A stretch of 34,306 bases of DNA from Frankiaceae bacterium. Lineage in GTDB: Bacteria > Actinomycetota > Actinomycetes > BP-191. The notes under the pieces are model-generated. The model ran no database searches and was not told where the DNA came from. It saw nothing but the letters and a program-made list of their open reading frames with translations. Shown piece by piece: positions 17,524 to 26,808 of this stretch (position 1 is its first letter; every line of letters starts with the position of its first letter). Both the position numbers and the translations under genes were made by a program. The stretch is taken from the NCBI GenBank assembly GCA_030840645.1, contig JAVEEC010000044.1, forward strand, positions 1 to 34,306, read 5' to 3'.

Positions 17524-18719
17524 TGTCACTCGCCAGTCGCTTGTACAACGGCGAGACGTCGATCGACTTCATCGGCCGCCGGAGGACCTGGTACCTCATC
17601 TCGGGCGCGTTCGTGCTGATCAGCCTCGGCAGCCTGCTGTTCCAGGGCTTCAACCTCGGCGTCGACTTCAAGGGCGGCGGTGTCTTCGAGTTCACGCCGA
17701 AGGCCGCGACGACGGTCACCGAGGTCATCGACACCGTGCGGGCCGCGGGCGTCGACAGCACGCCGGTCGTCGAGAAGATCGGCGGCGGCGTCGGGACCTA
17801 CCGGGTCAAGACCGAGGAGCTGACCAGCCAGGAGGTCAGCGCGGTCGCGGACCGGCTCGCGACCAGGTACGGCATCTCGCCGGACTCGATCAACCCGACG
17901 TCGGTCAGCCCGACGTGGGGCAGGCAGATCACCAAGAAGGCGTTGACCGGCCTGATCGTGTTCCTCGTCCTCGTCATCGCCTACATCTCGATGCGGTTCG
18001 AGCCGAAGATGGCGACCGCGGCGATCATCGCGCTGCTGCACGACATCCTGATCACGGCCGGCATCTACTCGATCGTCGGGTTCGAGGTGACGCCGTCGAC
18101 GGTCATCGCGTTCCTGACGATCCTGGGCTATTCGCTGTACGACACCGTCGTCGTGTTCGACAAGGTCCGCGAGAACACGGTCGGCCTCGCCGGCGGCAGC
18201 CGGATGGACTACTCCACCGCTGCGAACCTCTCCGTCAACCAGACGCTGATGCGGTCGATCAACACGTCCCTCACGTCGCTGCTGCCGGTCGGGTCGCTGC
18301 TCTTCGTCGGCGTGTTCCTGCTCGGCGCGGGGTCGCTGAAGGACCTGTCGCTGTCGCTGTTCGTCGGCATCGCGACCGGCGCGTACTCCTCGATCTTCGT
18401 GGCGACTCCGCTGCTCACCGACCTCAAGGAGCGGGAGCCGCAGTTCAAGGCGCTGCGGGCCCGCGTGGCGGCGCGCCAGTCGGCGGTCGCGGCCGGTGGC
18501 CGGGTGGCGGCGGCGGGCGCCGGCGGCGCCACGGTGAGCGTCGGCCGTACGGGCGCCGCGAAGGCCCCCGCCGCGGCCGCGACAGCCGAGACGGAGGAGG
18601 CGGCGCCGGCCAAGTCCGCGGCGGCGGCGCGGCCCGGCGGCGCGCGCCAGCAGCCGCGGCCGCAGAAGCGCAAGGGCGGCCGCGGCGGCGGGCGGCCGAG
18701 CGGGAAGAAGCGGCGCTGA
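17523..18719 (+). CDS. secF: Protein translocase subunit SecF
   Basis: SecF partners SecD. The 398-residue protein has RRTWYLISGAFVLISLGSLL (first helix), the family motif LGVDFKGGGVFEF, and the membrane bundle with FLTILGYSLYDTVVVFDKVR. Homology ends at about residue 310 (ATPLLTDLKEREPQFKALR). Some 88 Ala/Gly-rich residues follow, ending in a very basic tail ([18 protein letters not shown]) that should be cytoplasmic. The ATG at 17523 overlaps the secD stop by 1 bp. The stop overlaps the proposed apt start codon. Confidence 0.95.
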   Translation: MSLASRLYNGETSIDFIGRRRTWYLISGAFVLISLGSLLFQGFNLGVDFKGGGVFEFTPKAATTVTEVIDTVRAAGVDSTPVVEKIGGGVGTYRVKTEELTSQEVSAVADRLATRYGISPDSINPTSVSPTWGRQITKKALTGLIVFLVLVIAYISMRFEPKMATAAIIALLHDILITAGIYSIVGFEVTPSTVIAFLTILGYSLYDTVVVFDKVRENTVGLAGGSRMDYSTAANLSVNQTLMRSINTSLTSLLPVGSLLFVGVFLLGAGSLKDLSLSLFVGIATGAYSSIFVATPLLTDLKEREPQFKALRARVAARQSAVAAGGRVAAAGAGGATVSVGRTGAAKAPAAAATAETEEAAPAKSAAAARPGGARQQPRPQKRKGGRGGGRPSGKKRR

Positions 18720-19267
18720 CCGGCGTCCGGGCCGAGCTCGACGGCCTGCTGCGCGGGCTGATCCGCGACGTCCCGGACTTCCCGAGCCCGGGCATCCTGT
18801 TCAAGGACATCGCGCCGCTGCTCGCCGACCGCGCCGCGTTCACCGCGACGATCGACGCGATCGTCGAGCGCGCGCAGCCGCTCGGCCCGGTCGACAAGGT
18901 CGTCGGCATCGAGGCGCGCGGCTTCATCGTCGCGGCGCCGGTGGCGTACCGCTGGGGCGCGGGCTTCGTCCCCGTCCGCAAGGCGGGGAAGCTGCCGTCC
19001 GCGATCCACACCAGGACCTACGACCTCGAGTACGGCACCGCCACGCTCGAGGTGCACAGGGACGCGTTCGCGCCGGGGGACCGGGTGCTCGTCGTCGACG
19101 ACGTGCTCGCGACCGGCGGCACCGTCGAGGCGACGCGCTGGCTGGTCGAGGAGGCCGGCGCCGAGGTCGTCGGCTGCGCCGTCGTCATCGAGCTGGCCGC
19201 CCTCGGGGGGCGCAAGCGGCTCGCGGAGATCGAGGGCCTGCACGTCGTCAGCCTGATCACGTACTGA
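18716..19267 (+). CDS. apt: Adenine phosphoribosyltransferase, probable CTG start
   Basis: Apt salvages adenine to AMP using PRPP. From 18716 the protein has 183 residues, the normal family length, with [57 protein letters not shown] and the PRPP loop [13 protein letters not shown]. No in-frame ATG, GTG or TTG exists in a sensible position upstream of the conserved DFPSPG. The only candidate is CTG at 18716, which forms a CTGA overlap with the secF stop, exactly like the GTGA and ATGA couplings elsewhere in the window. The N-terminus then reads [19 protein letters not shown], aligning well with known Apt proteins from memory. Confidence 0.9.
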   Translation: MTGVRAELDGLLRGLIRDVPDFPSPGILFKDIAPLLADRAAFTATIDAIVERAQPLGPVDKVVGIEARGFIVAAPVAYRWGAGFVPVRKAGKLPSAIHTRTYDLEYGTATLEVHRDAFAPGDRVLVVDDVLATGGTVEATRWLVEEAGAEVVGCAVVIELAALGGRKRLAEIEGLHVVSLITY

Positions 19268-19274
19268 GCGCACG

Positions 19275-19280
19275 TATCAT
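19275..19280 (+). promoter_or_regulatory. -10 element TATCAT of rsh
   Basis: TATCAT fits TANNNT and lies 30 bp before the rsh GTG. A ribosome binding site GGAG (19302-19305) lies 5 nt before the start. This would let rsh be transcribed separately from apt, whose stop is 7 bp upstream of the hexamer. Confidence 0.5.
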
Positions 19281-19310
19281 GGAGGCTCCGCCGAGCTGAA
19301 CGGAGCGTCC

Positions 19311-21650
19311 GTGCCCTCTGACGTCGCGCCCGCCACGTCGGAGTCCACCACGCCCGCCGAGCCGCCCGTACAGCCGGCCGTCGAGCCGCCCCCGGAGCCC
19401 GCCCCGGCACCCCGGCGGGTCCGCGCCGCGCTCGGCCGCCTCACGCCGGGTTCGCGGTCGCCCCAGGTGCCGGCCGAGCTGGAGCCGGTGCTCAGGACGC
19501 TGCGCGCCACGCATCCCAAGGCCGAGCTGCGCGACGTCATCCGCGCGTACGAGGTCGCGCTGGAGGGTCACCAGGGGCAGTTCCGGCGCAGCGGGGAGCC
19601 GTACATCACCCACCCGCTCGCCGTCGCCGAGATCCTCGCCGGTCTCGGCCTGCTGCCGACCCCGATCGTCGCGGCGCTGCTGCACGACCTGGTCGAGGAC
19701 ACGCCCGCGACGCTGGAGACGGTGCGCGCGGAGTTCGGCGACGAGGTCGCGCTGCTCGTCGACGGCGTGACCAAGCTGGACAAGGTCAAGTACGGCGAGG
19801 CCGCGCAGTCGGAGTCGATCCGCAAGATGGTCATCGCGATGGCCAAGGACGCGCGCGTCCTCGTCATCAAGCTCGCCGACCGGCTGCACAACATGCGGAC
19901 GCTGCGCCACCTGCCGCCGGAGAAGCAGGAGCGGGTCGCGCGGGAGACGTTGGAGATCTTCGCGCCGCTGGCCCACCGCCTCGGCATGAACACCATCAAG
20001 TGGGAGCTCGAGGACCTCGCGTTCGCGACGCTCTACCCGAAGCGGTACGACGAGATCGTCCGGCTGGTCGCCGACCGCGCGCCGAGCCGCGACTCGTACC
20101 TGGAGAACGTCGTCGAGCAGGTCTCCGCGACGCTGCGCGACGCGAAGATCAAGGCCGAGGTCACCGGCCGGCCGAAGCACTACTACTCGATCTACCAGAA
20201 GATGATCGTGCGCGGCCGCGACTTCGACGACATCTACGACCTGGTCGGCATCCGCGTCCTCGTCGACGACGTCCGCGACGTCTACGCCGCCCTCGGCGTC
20301 ATCCACGCGGTGTGGAACCCGATCCCCGGCCGGTTCAAGGACTTCATCGCGCGGCCCAAGTTCAACATGTACCAGTCGCTGCACACGACGGTGATCGGCC
20401 CCGAGGGGAAGGCCGTCGAGCTGCAGATCCGCACGTTCGCGATGCACAAGATCGCGGACTACGGCATCGCCGCGCACTGGAAGTACAAGGAGTCCAAGGG
20501 CGACGTCACCGGCCCGTCCGGGGCCCCGGACGACCTCGGCTGGCTGCGCCAGATCGTCGACTGGCAGAAGGAGACCGCGGACCCTGGGGAGTTCCTCGAC
20601 TCGCTGCGCTTCGACCTCTACGCCGGCGAGGTCTACGTCTACACGCCGAAGGGCGACGTGATCTCGCTGCCGACCGGCGCGACGGCCGTCGACTTCGCGT
20701 ACGCCGTCCACACCGAGGTCGGGCACCGGTGCATCGGCGCGCGGGTGAACGGCCGCCTCGTCCCCCTGGAGAGCCCGCTCGACAACGGCGACGTCGTCGA
20801 GGTGTTCACGTCGAAGGCCGCGACCGCGTCGCCGAGCCAGGACTGGCTCGCGTTCGTCAAGACGCCCAGGGCGCGCAACAAGATCCGCCAGTGGTTCACG
20901 AAGGAACGGCGCGAGGACGCGATCGAGGCCGGCAAGGAGCAGATCAGCCGAGCGATGCGCAAGCAGAACCTCCCGTTGCAGCGCCTGCTGTCCGGAGACG
21001 CGCTGGTCGCGCTCGCGAAGGACCTCCGCTACGCGGACATCGCCTCGCTCTACGCCGCCGTCGGCGAGAACCACGTCTCCGCGCAGACGATCGTGCACCA
21101 GCTCGTGCAGTCCCTCGGCGGCCCTGAGGGCACCGAGGAGGACATCGCCGAGGTCACCGCGCCCCAGCGCGAGGCGCGGCCGCGGACGCAGGGCGACCCC
21201 GGCGTCGTCGTGGTCGGCGTCTCCGACGTCTGGGTCAAGCTCGCGCGCTGCTGCACGCCCGTCCCCGGGGACCCGATCCTCGGCTTCGTGACCCGCGGCA
21301 ACGGCGTCTCCGTGCACCGCACCGACTGCGTCAACGTCGGCGGCCTGCGCGCCCAGCCGGGCCGCCTGGTCGAGGTGGAGTGGGCGCCGTCGGCGGGGTC
21401 GCTGTTCCTCGTCGCGATCCAGGTCGAGGCGCTGGACCGGACCCGGCTGCTCTCCGACGTGACCCGGGCGGTGTCCGACCACCACGTCAACATCCTGTCC
21501 GCGTCGGTCACGACGACCCGCGACCGGGTCGCGGTGTCGCGGTTCACGTTCGAGATGGCCGACCCGACCCACCTGTCGCACCTGCTCAAGTCGGTCCGCC
21601 AGGTCGAGGGCGTCTACGACGCCTACCGCGTCGTGTCGACGAAGGGCTAG
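19311..21650 (+). CDS. Bifunctional (p)ppGpp synthetase/hydrolase (long RSH)
   Basis: This 779-residue RelA/SpoT homologue makes and degrades (p)ppGpp. After a Pro/Ala-rich N-terminus (1-55) comes the HD hydrolase domain with His101, the HD pair at 125-126 in LLHDLVED and Asp190 in [10 protein letters not shown], so hydrolase activity should be intact. The synthetase domain (about 285-395) has [33 protein letters not shown] and the Glu in [12 protein letters not shown] domain (about 440-500), a zinc-finger-like stretch with [11 protein letters not shown] and a C-terminal ACT domain (about 700-779) follow. Single long RSH enzymes of this kind are usual in actinobacteria, where the gene is often called relA or rsh. 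The GTG start follows GGAG. Confidence 0.95.
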   Translation: MPSDVAPATSESTTPAEPPVQPAVEPPPEPAPAPRRVRAALGRLTPGSRSPQVPAELEPVLRTLRATHPKAELRDVIRAYEVALEGHQGQFRRSGEPYITHPLAVAEILAGLGLLPTPIVAALLHDLVEDTPATLETVRAEFGDEVALLVDGVTKLDKVKYGEAAQSESIRKMVIAMAKDARVLVIKLADRLHNMRTLRHLPPEKQERVARETLEIFAPLAHRLGMNTIKWELEDLAFATLYPKRYDEIVRLVADRAPSRDSYLENVVEQVSATLRDAKIKAEVTGRPKHYYSIYQKMIVRGRDFDDIYDLVGIRVLVDDVRDVYAALGVIHAVWNPIPGRFKDFIARPKFNMYQSLHTTVIGPEGKAVELQIRTFAMHKIADYGIAAHWKYKESKGDVTGPSGAPDDLGWLRQIVDWQKETADPGEFLDSLRFDLYAGEVYVYTPKGDVISLPTGATAVDFAYAVHTEVGHRCIGARVNGRLVPLESPLDNGDVVEVFTSKAATASPSQDWLAFVKTPRARNKIRQWFTKERREDAIEAGKEQISRAMRKQNLPLQRLLSGDALVALAKDLRYADIASLYAAVGENHVSAQTIVHQLVQSLGGPEGTEEDIAEVTAPQREARPRTQGDPGVVVVGVSDVWVKLARCCTPVPGDPILGFVTRGNGVSVHRTDCVNVGGLRAQPGRLVEVEWAPSAGSLFLVAIQVEALDRTRLLSDVTRAVSDHHVNILSASVTTTRDRVAVSRFTFEMADPTHLSHLLKSVRQVEGVYDAYRVVSTKG

Positions 21651-21709
21651 CCGCCACCCCGCCCCCGCGGGACTCCTGCACAGAACAAGGTAAGCCGAGC
21701 CGTCCCGTC

Positions 21710-22198
21710 CTAGGCCCGGGCGACGATCCGGTACGCCTGCCCGGTCAGGGCCGTCGCCAGCCGCTCGGCGAGCGCGTTCTCGGCCGGTCCGGACGGCGCG
21801 CCGCCGACCTCGATCCGCCAGTTCGCGCCCGCGACGCCCGCGCCGGGACGCGGCAGCGACCGCTCCCGCGCCGCCGGGTTGGCGAACGCCAGCAGGCGCA
21901 TGACGCCGGCCGGCCCCGTACACGTCAGCGCCGACGCCGCGCCGTCCGTCACCGGTGTCTCGGCAACCGGTGCGTCGCACGCGACGCCGTGCGCGAGGAC
22001 GCGCAGCCGCAGCGCGGCGGCGTTGGGGATCGACGGGCTGACGTGGCCGACGTGGCGGAGCACCGCCCCGCCGAGCAGGACGAGCGGCAGCCCCAGCGTC
22101 GCGCCGACCGCGAGGGCGGCCAGCGCGCGCCGGGGCCGGGCCTCAGACCGGGCTGACCCGGAGCGTCTCGATGTAGACCTTGGACTTGGGCGCGCCAT
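21710..22198 (-). CDS. Hypothetical single-pass membrane protein
   Basis: A 162-residue protein with a basic Ser/Arg-rich N-terminus, one transmembrane helix (about 25-47, ALAALAVGATLGLPLVLLGG) and an outside domain with two cysteines (VACDAPV, LTCTGPA) that could form a disulfide. The frame has no ATG, GTG or TTG after the cyclophilin stop, so the ATG at 22198 is used. GGGAG lies 6 nt upstream of it, but the gene then overlaps the cyclophilin gene by 56 bp in another frame. A non-canonical start near 22143 is the alternative. No family is recognised. It ends 59 bp from the convergent rsh stop. Confidence 0.65.
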   Translation of the reverse strand: MARPSPRSTSRRSGSARSEARPRRALAALAVGATLGLPLVLLGGAVLRHVGHVSPSIPNAAALRLRVLAHGVACDAPVAETPVTDGAASALTCTGPAGVMRLLAFANPAARERSLPRPGAGVAGANWRIEVGGAPSGPAENALAERLATALTGQAYRIVARA

Positions 22199-22937
22199 CG
22201 GTGCTCCCGTCCGCCGTGCCGATCGCGAGGATCTTGTCCAGCACCGCCAACGACGCCGCGTCCATCTGCCCGACGACGGTGTACTCCGGCGGCAGCGTGC
22301 TGTCCTTGTCGACCAGGAAGAACTGGCTGCCGGTGGAGTGCGGCGCGGAGGACTTGGCCATCGCGACGGTGCCGCGCTTGTACGTCGCGCCCTTGAGGTT
22401 CTCCTCGGCGAGCGTGTAGCCGGGGCCGCCGCCGCCCGTGCCCTCGGGGTCTCCGCACTGCAGGACGACCAGGCCCGGGCTGGTCGTCATCCGGTGGCAG
22501 AACGTCCCGTCGTAGAACTTCTTGCTCGCGAGGAACACGAACGAGTTGACGGTGTGCGGCGCCTTCGCGGCGTCCATCGTCCAGGCGACCGTGCCGCACG
22601 AGGTCTTGGCCTCGGCGCGGTAGGTCTTCGTCTTGTCGACGGTGAGCGCCGGCTCCTTCGGGAACGTCTGCTTCTTCAACGCCGGCGGCGCCGTCGCCCC
22701 GCAGGCCACGGGGGTCGCGGCGCCGGACGGCGTGGCGCTGACCGCCGCCTTCTTCGCGTCGTCGCCGAGGAGGCTGGTGACCAGCAGGATCAGCGCGATG
22801 CCCACGGCGACGCCGCCGACGGTCAGGCCGAGCATCGTCCTGCGCTTGCGGCGGCGGGCGCGCTCCTCGGCGCGGCGGGACGCCTGGCGCTCGGCGCGGC
22901 GTCGGGCGAGCTCTCGCTGGCGCTTGTTGCTGGGCAC
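22143..22937 (-). CDS. Membrane-anchored cyclophilin-type peptidyl-prolyl isomerase
   Basis: The 264-residue protein has a very basic N-terminus (SNKRQRELARRRAERQASRR), one membrane helix (about 35-57), a Ser/Ala/Pro linker and an extracytoplasmic cyclophilin domain. The domain is recognisable from APHTVNSFVFLASKKFYDGT, FCHRMT, LVVLQCGDPEGTGGGGPGY, GTVAMAKS and the GSQFFLVDKDS segment; these match the active-site Arg and Gln/Phe positions. It should catalyse proline isomerisation of exported proteins, fitting its place beside secDF. The GTG at 22937 follows GGGAG (spacing 7). A TAGACT -10 lies about 38 bp upstream. Confidence 0.9.
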   Translation of the reverse strand: MPSNKRQRELARRRAERQASRRAEERARRRKRRTMLGLTVGGVAVGIALILLVTSLLGDDAKKAAVSATPSGAATPVACGATAPPALKKQTFPKEPALTVDKTKTYRAEAKTSCGTVAWTMDAAKAPHTVNSFVFLASKKFYDGTFCHRMTTSPGLVVLQCGDPEGTGGGGPGYTLAEENLKGATYKRGTVAMAKSSAPHSTGSQFFLVDKDSTLPPEYTVVGQMDAASLAVLDKILAIGTADGSTDGAPKSKVYIETLRVSPV

Positions 22938-22943
22938 GTGTCT

Positions 22944-22976
22944 CTCCCGGGTACGGCGTAGGGAATTGCCCGGGAG
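22944..22976. repeat. 8-bp inverted repeat at the ppi promoter
   Basis: CTCCCGGG (22944-22951) and CCCGGGAG (22969-22976) are perfect arms 17 bp apart. The left arm contains the cyclophilin ribosome binding site; the right arm touches the -10 element TAGACT (22980-22975, minus strand). It could be an operator for the cyclophilin gene or chance in GC-rich DNA. Confidence 0.5.
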
Positions 22977-22980
22977 TCTA
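22975..22980 (-). promoter_or_regulatory. -10 element TAGACT of the cyclophilin gene
   Basis: TAGACT on the minus strand fits TANNNT. Transcription would start near 22968, leaving about 30 nt before the GTG at 22937. No good -35 is seen. Confidence 0.45.
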
Positions 22981-23020
22981 CGTGTTCGGAACCCGTTCGC
23001 CCGCCTCGGCGGCCCGTCGG

Positions 23021-23026
23021 TAGGCT
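23021..23026 (+). promoter_or_regulatory. -10 element TAGGCT, predicted leaderless start
   Basis: TAGGCT ends 7 nt before the ATG at 23034 and no Shine-Dalgarno sequence is present, as at the other predicted leaderless genes here. Confidence 0.55.
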
Positions 23027-23033
23027 GCGCCGC

Positions 23034-23723
23034 ATGCTCGTCGCGGGATTTCCGGCAGGGTCGTTCCAGACCAACTGCTACGTCGTCGCGCCCGGGCCCG
23101 GCGAGCAGTGCGTCGTGGTCGACCCCGGCCAGGACGCGGTGCCCGGCCTCGAGGACCTGCTCCGCGAGCACCGGCTCGCGCCCGTGGCGGTCCTGCTGAC
23201 CCACGGCCACATCGACCACATGTGGAGCGTCGTGCCCGTCTGCGAGGCCCACGACGTGCCCGCGTACGTCCACCCGGCCGACCGCTACATGCTCTCCGAC
23301 CCGGCCCGCTCGCTCGGGCTGCCGGCCGGCCAGCCGGTCTTCGGCGGGCTGACGTTCGCCGAGCCGTCGGACCTGATCGAGCTGACCGGCAACGACACCG
23401 TCAGCCTGGCCGGCCTCGACTTCGTCGTGGAGCACGCGCCGGGTCACACCGGCGGCTCGGTGACGTTCCGGCTGGCCGACGTGCTGTTCTCCGGCGACCT
23501 GGTGTTCGCGGGTTCGATCGGGCGCACCGACCTGCCCGGCGGCGACTACGCGACCATCCTCGACTCGCTCGCGCGGGTCGTGCTGCCGCTGCCCGACGAG
23601 ACGGCGGTGCTGTCCGGCCACGGCCCGGCGACGACGGTCGGCGCCGAGCGCGCGACCAACCCCTACCCCGCCGAGGCCGCGTTGCGCGCCGGCGCCGTCG
23701 CGCCGCCGGGCCGGGGGCTCTAG
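23034..23723 (+). CDS. Metallo-beta-lactamase-fold hydrolase (glyoxalase II-like)
   Basis: The 229-residue protein has the zinc-binding THGHIDH motif (His57, His59, Asp61, His62), His138 in APGHTGGS, Asp155 in FSGDLVF and a late GHGPATTVG. These are the ligands of the hydroxyacylglutathione hydrolase-like branch. The substrate is unknown; in actinobacteria the gene regularly sits between ppi/rsh and hisS. The ATG at 23034 lies 7 nt after a TAGGCT -10. hisS starts 2 bp after its stop. Confidence 0.9.
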   Translation: MLVAGFPAGSFQTNCYVVAPGPGEQCVVVDPGQDAVPGLEDLLREHRLAPVAVLLTHGHIDHMWSVVPVCEAHDVPAYVHPADRYMLSDPARSLGLPAGQPVFGGLTFAEPSDLIELTGNDTVSLAGLDFVVEHAPGHTGGSVTFRLADVLFSGDLVFAGSIGRTDLPGGDYATILDSLARVVLPLPDETAVLSGHGPATTVGAERATNPYPAEAALRAGAVAPPGRGL

Positions 23724-23725
23724 CC

Positions 23726-25048
23726 GTGTTCACCGCCCCCAAGGGGACGTACGACGTCCTGCCGGAGCGGTCCGGCCGCTGGCAGCGCACGCTGGAGGCG
23801 CTGCTCGCGCCCGCCGTCCGGGCCGGGTACCGGCTGGTGGAGACGCCGGTGTTCGAGGAGACCGGCGTGTTCCTCCGCGTCGGCGAGGCGACCGACGTGG
23901 TGCAGAAGGAGATGTACACGTTCGAGGACAAGGGCGGCCGGTCGCTGACCCTGCGCCCCGAGGCGACCGCGGGCGTGATGCGCGCGGCGATCGAGCACCA
24001 CGTCGACCGCGGGCCGCTGCCGTGGAAGGTCCGCTACGCCGGGCCGATGTTCCGCTACGAACGCCCGCAGGCCGGCCGGTACCGCCAGTTCTGGCAGGTC
24101 GGCATCGAGGCGCTCGGTGTCGAGGACCCGGCGATCGACGCGGAGGTCGTCGCGCTCGGGGCCAGGGCGTTCGAGGAGGTCGGGCTCGCGGGCGTGACGC
24201 TGCTGCTGAACTCGATGGGCGACGAGGCGTGCCGTCCGGCGTACATCGAGACGCTGCGGTCGTACCTCCGCGCCTCGGCCGGCCGGCTCTGCGCCGAGTG
24301 CCGCGCGCGCACCGAGACCAACCCGCTGCGCGCGCTCGACTGCAAGAACCCGAGCTGCCAGGACGCTCTCGCCTTGGCGCCGGTGCTCGCCAACCACCTC
24401 TGCGTTCCCTGCCACACGCACTACGACGAGGTCCGCGGGTACCTCGACGCGCTCGGCGTCGCGTGGGTCGAGGCGCCGCGGCTCGTGCGCGGGCTCGACT
24501 ACTACCGGCGGACGACGTTCGAGTTCCAGCACGGCGGCCTCGGCGCGCAGAACGCCGTCGGCGGGGGTGGCCGCTACGATGGCCTGTCCGAGTCGCTCGA
24601 AGGACCGCCGCTGCCCGGCATCGGGTGGTCGTTCGGCGTCGAACGCATCCTGCTCGCGCTCGAGTCGGAGGGCGCCGAGGACACCGGTCGCGCGGTCTGC
24701 GAGGTCTACGTCATCCCGCTCGGCGCGGGCGCCAAGCCGGCCGTCGTGACGCTGGTCGACGAGCTGCGGCGCGCGGGCGTGCACGCCGACATGACGTTCG
24801 GCGACAAGGGGATGAAGGGCGCGATGAAGGCCGCCGACCGCTCCGGCGCGCAGGTGACGTTGATCGTGGGGGAGCGCGACCTCGCCGAGGGCGTCGCGCA
24901 GCTCAAGCACATGGACACCGGCGAGCAGTACCCCGTGCCGCTCGCGGAGGCCGCCACGCGCGCCGCCGCTGCGGCCGAACGAGACCAGGCCGCGGACGAC
25001 ACCGTCGACCCCGGCCAGGCGACAGAGACAGAGGACGAGACCGAATGA
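23726..25048 (+). CDS. hisS: Histidyl-tRNA synthetase
   Basis: HisRS charges tRNA-His. The 440-residue class II enzyme starts [19 protein letters not shown] and shows motif 1 ([15 protein letters not shown]), the [14 protein letters not shown] segment, motif 2 ([20 protein letters not shown]), the histidine-specific [13 protein letters not shown] and GGGGRYDGL, and motif 3 ([14 protein letters not shown]), then the anticodon-binding domain. Cysteines in CAECRAR and CVPCHTH may bind metal. About 30 acidic and Ala-rich residues extend the C-terminus. The GTG at 23726 is 2 bp after the MBL stop, and the stop overlaps aspS as ATGA. Confidence 0.96.
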   Translation: MFTAPKGTYDVLPERSGRWQRTLEALLAPAVRAGYRLVETPVFEETGVFLRVGEATDVVQKEMYTFEDKGGRSLTLRPEATAGVMRAAIEHHVDRGPLPWKVRYAGPMFRYERPQAGRYRQFWQVGIEALGVEDPAIDAEVVALGARAFEEVGLAGVTLLLNSMGDEACRPAYIETLRSYLRASAGRLCAECRARTETNPLRALDCKNPSCQDALALAPVLANHLCVPCHTHYDEVRGYLDALGVAWVEAPRLVRGLDYYRRTTFEFQHGGLGAQNAVGGGGRYDGLSESLEGPPLPGIGWSFGVERILLALESEGAEDTGRAVCEVYVIPLGAGAKPAVVTLVDELRRAGVHADMTFGDKGMKGAMKAADRSGAQVTLIVGERDLAEGVAQLKHMDTGEQYPVPLAEAATRAAAAAERDQAADDTVDPGQATETEDETE

Positions 25049-26805
25049 TCCGCACGCACGAGGCCGGCACGCTGCGCGCCGGGCACGCCGGCGAGACCGT
25101 CACCCTGGCCGGGTGGGTCGCGCGCCGCCGCGACCACGGCGGGGTGGCGTTCATCGACCTGCGTGACGCGAGCGGCGTCGTGCAGGTGGTGTTCCGCGAG
25201 GGCGCCCCGGCCGACGCCGCGCACGACCTGCGCGCGGAGTACTGCGTCCTCGTCACCGGCGTCGTCGGCACCCGCCCCGCCGGCAACGAGAACCCCGACC
25301 TGCCGACCGGCGCGGTCGAGGTCACGGCGTCCTCCGTCGAGGTGCTCTCGGCCGCCGCGCCGCTGCCGTTCCAGGTAGAGAGTCACCAAGGAGACACCGA
25401 CGAGCAGACCCGGCTGAGGTACCGCTACCTCGACCTGCGCCGCGCCGACGCCGCGCGCGGGATGCGCATCCGCTCCGAGCTGACCCGGGTGATCCGTTCG
25501 GTGATGGACGAGCGCGGCTACCTCGACATCGAGACCCCGACGCTGACGCGTTCGACGCCCGAGGGCGCGCGCGACTTCCTGGTGCCGTGCCGGCTCCAGC
25601 CGGGCACGTGGTACGCCCTGCCGCAGTCGCCGCAGCTGTTCAAGCAGCTGCTCATGGTCGCCGGCTTCGAGCGGTACTACCAGATCGCCCGCTGCTACCG
25701 CGACGAGGACCTGCGCGCCGACCGGCAGCCGGAGTTCACCCAGCTCGACGTGGAGCTGTCGTTCCTCGACGAGGAGGACGTGTACTCACTGGTCGAGGAG
25801 CTGGTCCCCCGCGTGTGGCGCGAGGTGATCGGCGTGGAGATCCCGGTACCGTTCCCGCGCATCTCCTACGCCGAGGCGATGCGCCGCTACGGCTCGGACA
25901 AGCCGGACCTGCGCTTCGAGCTGGAGCTGGTCGACCTGGACACCCTCTTCGCGGGCACCGAGGTCGGCGTCTTCCGCGGTGCCCTGGACGCGGGGGGGCA
26001 CGTCGGAGCAGTGCTCGTCCCGGGTGGGGCGTCGCTCACGCGCAAGCAGCTCGACGGCTGGGTCGACTGGGCCAAGGGGCGCGGCGGCAAGGGCCTGGCC
26101 TGGGTGGCGGTCGAGCCGGACGGCACGTTGCGTTCACCGCTTGCGAAGTTCTTCTCCGAGAGCGAGTCCGCGGGCTTCGCCGCGGCCGCGGGCGCGGCGG
26201 CCGGGGACCTGGTGTTCGTCGTCGCGGACACCAGCACGCACAAGGCGCTGGAGATGCTCGGCGCGTTGCGCGTCGCTGTCGCGAAGGACCGGGGCCTGGT
26301 CCGCGAGGACGAGTGGCGGTTCGTCTGGGTCGTGGACATGCCGATGTTCGAGCCGCTGGACGAGGGCGGGTGGCACGCGGTGCACCACCCGTTCACCGCG
26401 CCCGGCGTCGAGTGGGAGGACTCGTTCGACGCGCGGCCCGGCGAGGCGCTCGCCCGGGCGTACGACCTCGCGCTCAACGGTGTCGAGCTCGGCGGCGGGT
26501 CGATCCGTATCCACCGCGCCGAGATGCAGCAGCGGGTATTCGACACGATCGGGCTGTCCGAGGCCGAGGCGAAGGAGAAGTTCGGCTTCCTGCTGGAGGC
26601 GTTCGCGTACGGGCCGCCGCCGCACGGCGGCATCGCGTTCGGCATCGACCGGCTCGCCGCGGTGCTCGCGGGGCACGAGTCGATCCGCGAGGTGATGGCG
26701 TTCCCCAAGACGGCGTCCGGCGGCGACCCGCTCACCGGCGCGCCGACGCCGATCACCCCGCAGCAGCGCAAGGAGGCCGGGGTCGACGCCCCGCCGCCCG
26801 CCTGA
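25045..26805 (+). CDS. aspS: Aspartyl-tRNA synthetase, probably non-discriminating
   Basis: The 586-residue class IIb enzyme has an N-terminal OB anticodon-binding domain, motif 1 ([20 protein letters not shown]), [15 protein letters not shown], motif 2 ([20 protein letters not shown]), the bacterial insertion domain, and motif 3 ([19 protein letters not shown]). In the anticodon domain His31 (RRRDHGG) and a Gly in RPAGNEN match residues that, in Pseudomonas AspRS, go with charging both tRNA-Asp and tRNA-Asn; the discriminating E. coli enzyme has Leu at this His. The cell then probably makes Asn-tRNA by GatCAB. The ATG at 25045 overlaps the hisS stop. Confidence 0.95.
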   Translation: MIRTHEAGTLRAGHAGETVTLAGWVARRRDHGGVAFIDLRDASGVVQVVFREGAPADAAHDLRAEYCVLVTGVVGTRPAGNENPDLPTGAVEVTASSVEVLSAAAPLPFQVESHQGDTDEQTRLRYRYLDLRRADAARGMRIRSELTRVIRSVMDERGYLDIETPTLTRSTPEGARDFLVPCRLQPGTWYALPQSPQLFKQLLMVAGFERYYQIARCYRDEDLRADRQPEFTQLDVELSFLDEEDVYSLVEELVPRVWREVIGVEIPVPFPRISYAEAMRRYGSDKPDLRFELELVDLDTLFAGTEVGVFRGALDAGGHVGAVLVPGGASLTRKQLDGWVDWAKGRGGKGLAWVAVEPDGTLRSPLAKFFSESESAGFAAAAGAAAGDLVFVVADTSTHKALEMLGALRVAVAKDRGLVREDEWRFVWVVDMPMFEPLDEGGWHAVHHPFTAPGVEWEDSFDARPGEALARAYDLALNGVELGGGSIRIHRAEMQQRVFDTIGLSEAEAKEKFGFLLEAFAYGPPPHGGIAFGIDRLAAVLAGHESIREVMAFPKTASGGDPLTGAPTPITPQQRKEAGVDAPPPA

Positions 26806-26808
26806 CGC

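Noticed and set aside
21651-21709. Possible terminator or small RNA between rsh and the convergent membrane-protein gene
   Set aside because: No stable hairpin followed by a T-run is visible in these 59 bp.
19257-21980. 907-residue minus-strand frame opposite rsh
   Set aside because: The composition is that of an antisense shadow (Arg/Asp/Val-rich), while the plus strand encodes an intact RSH enzyme with all domains.
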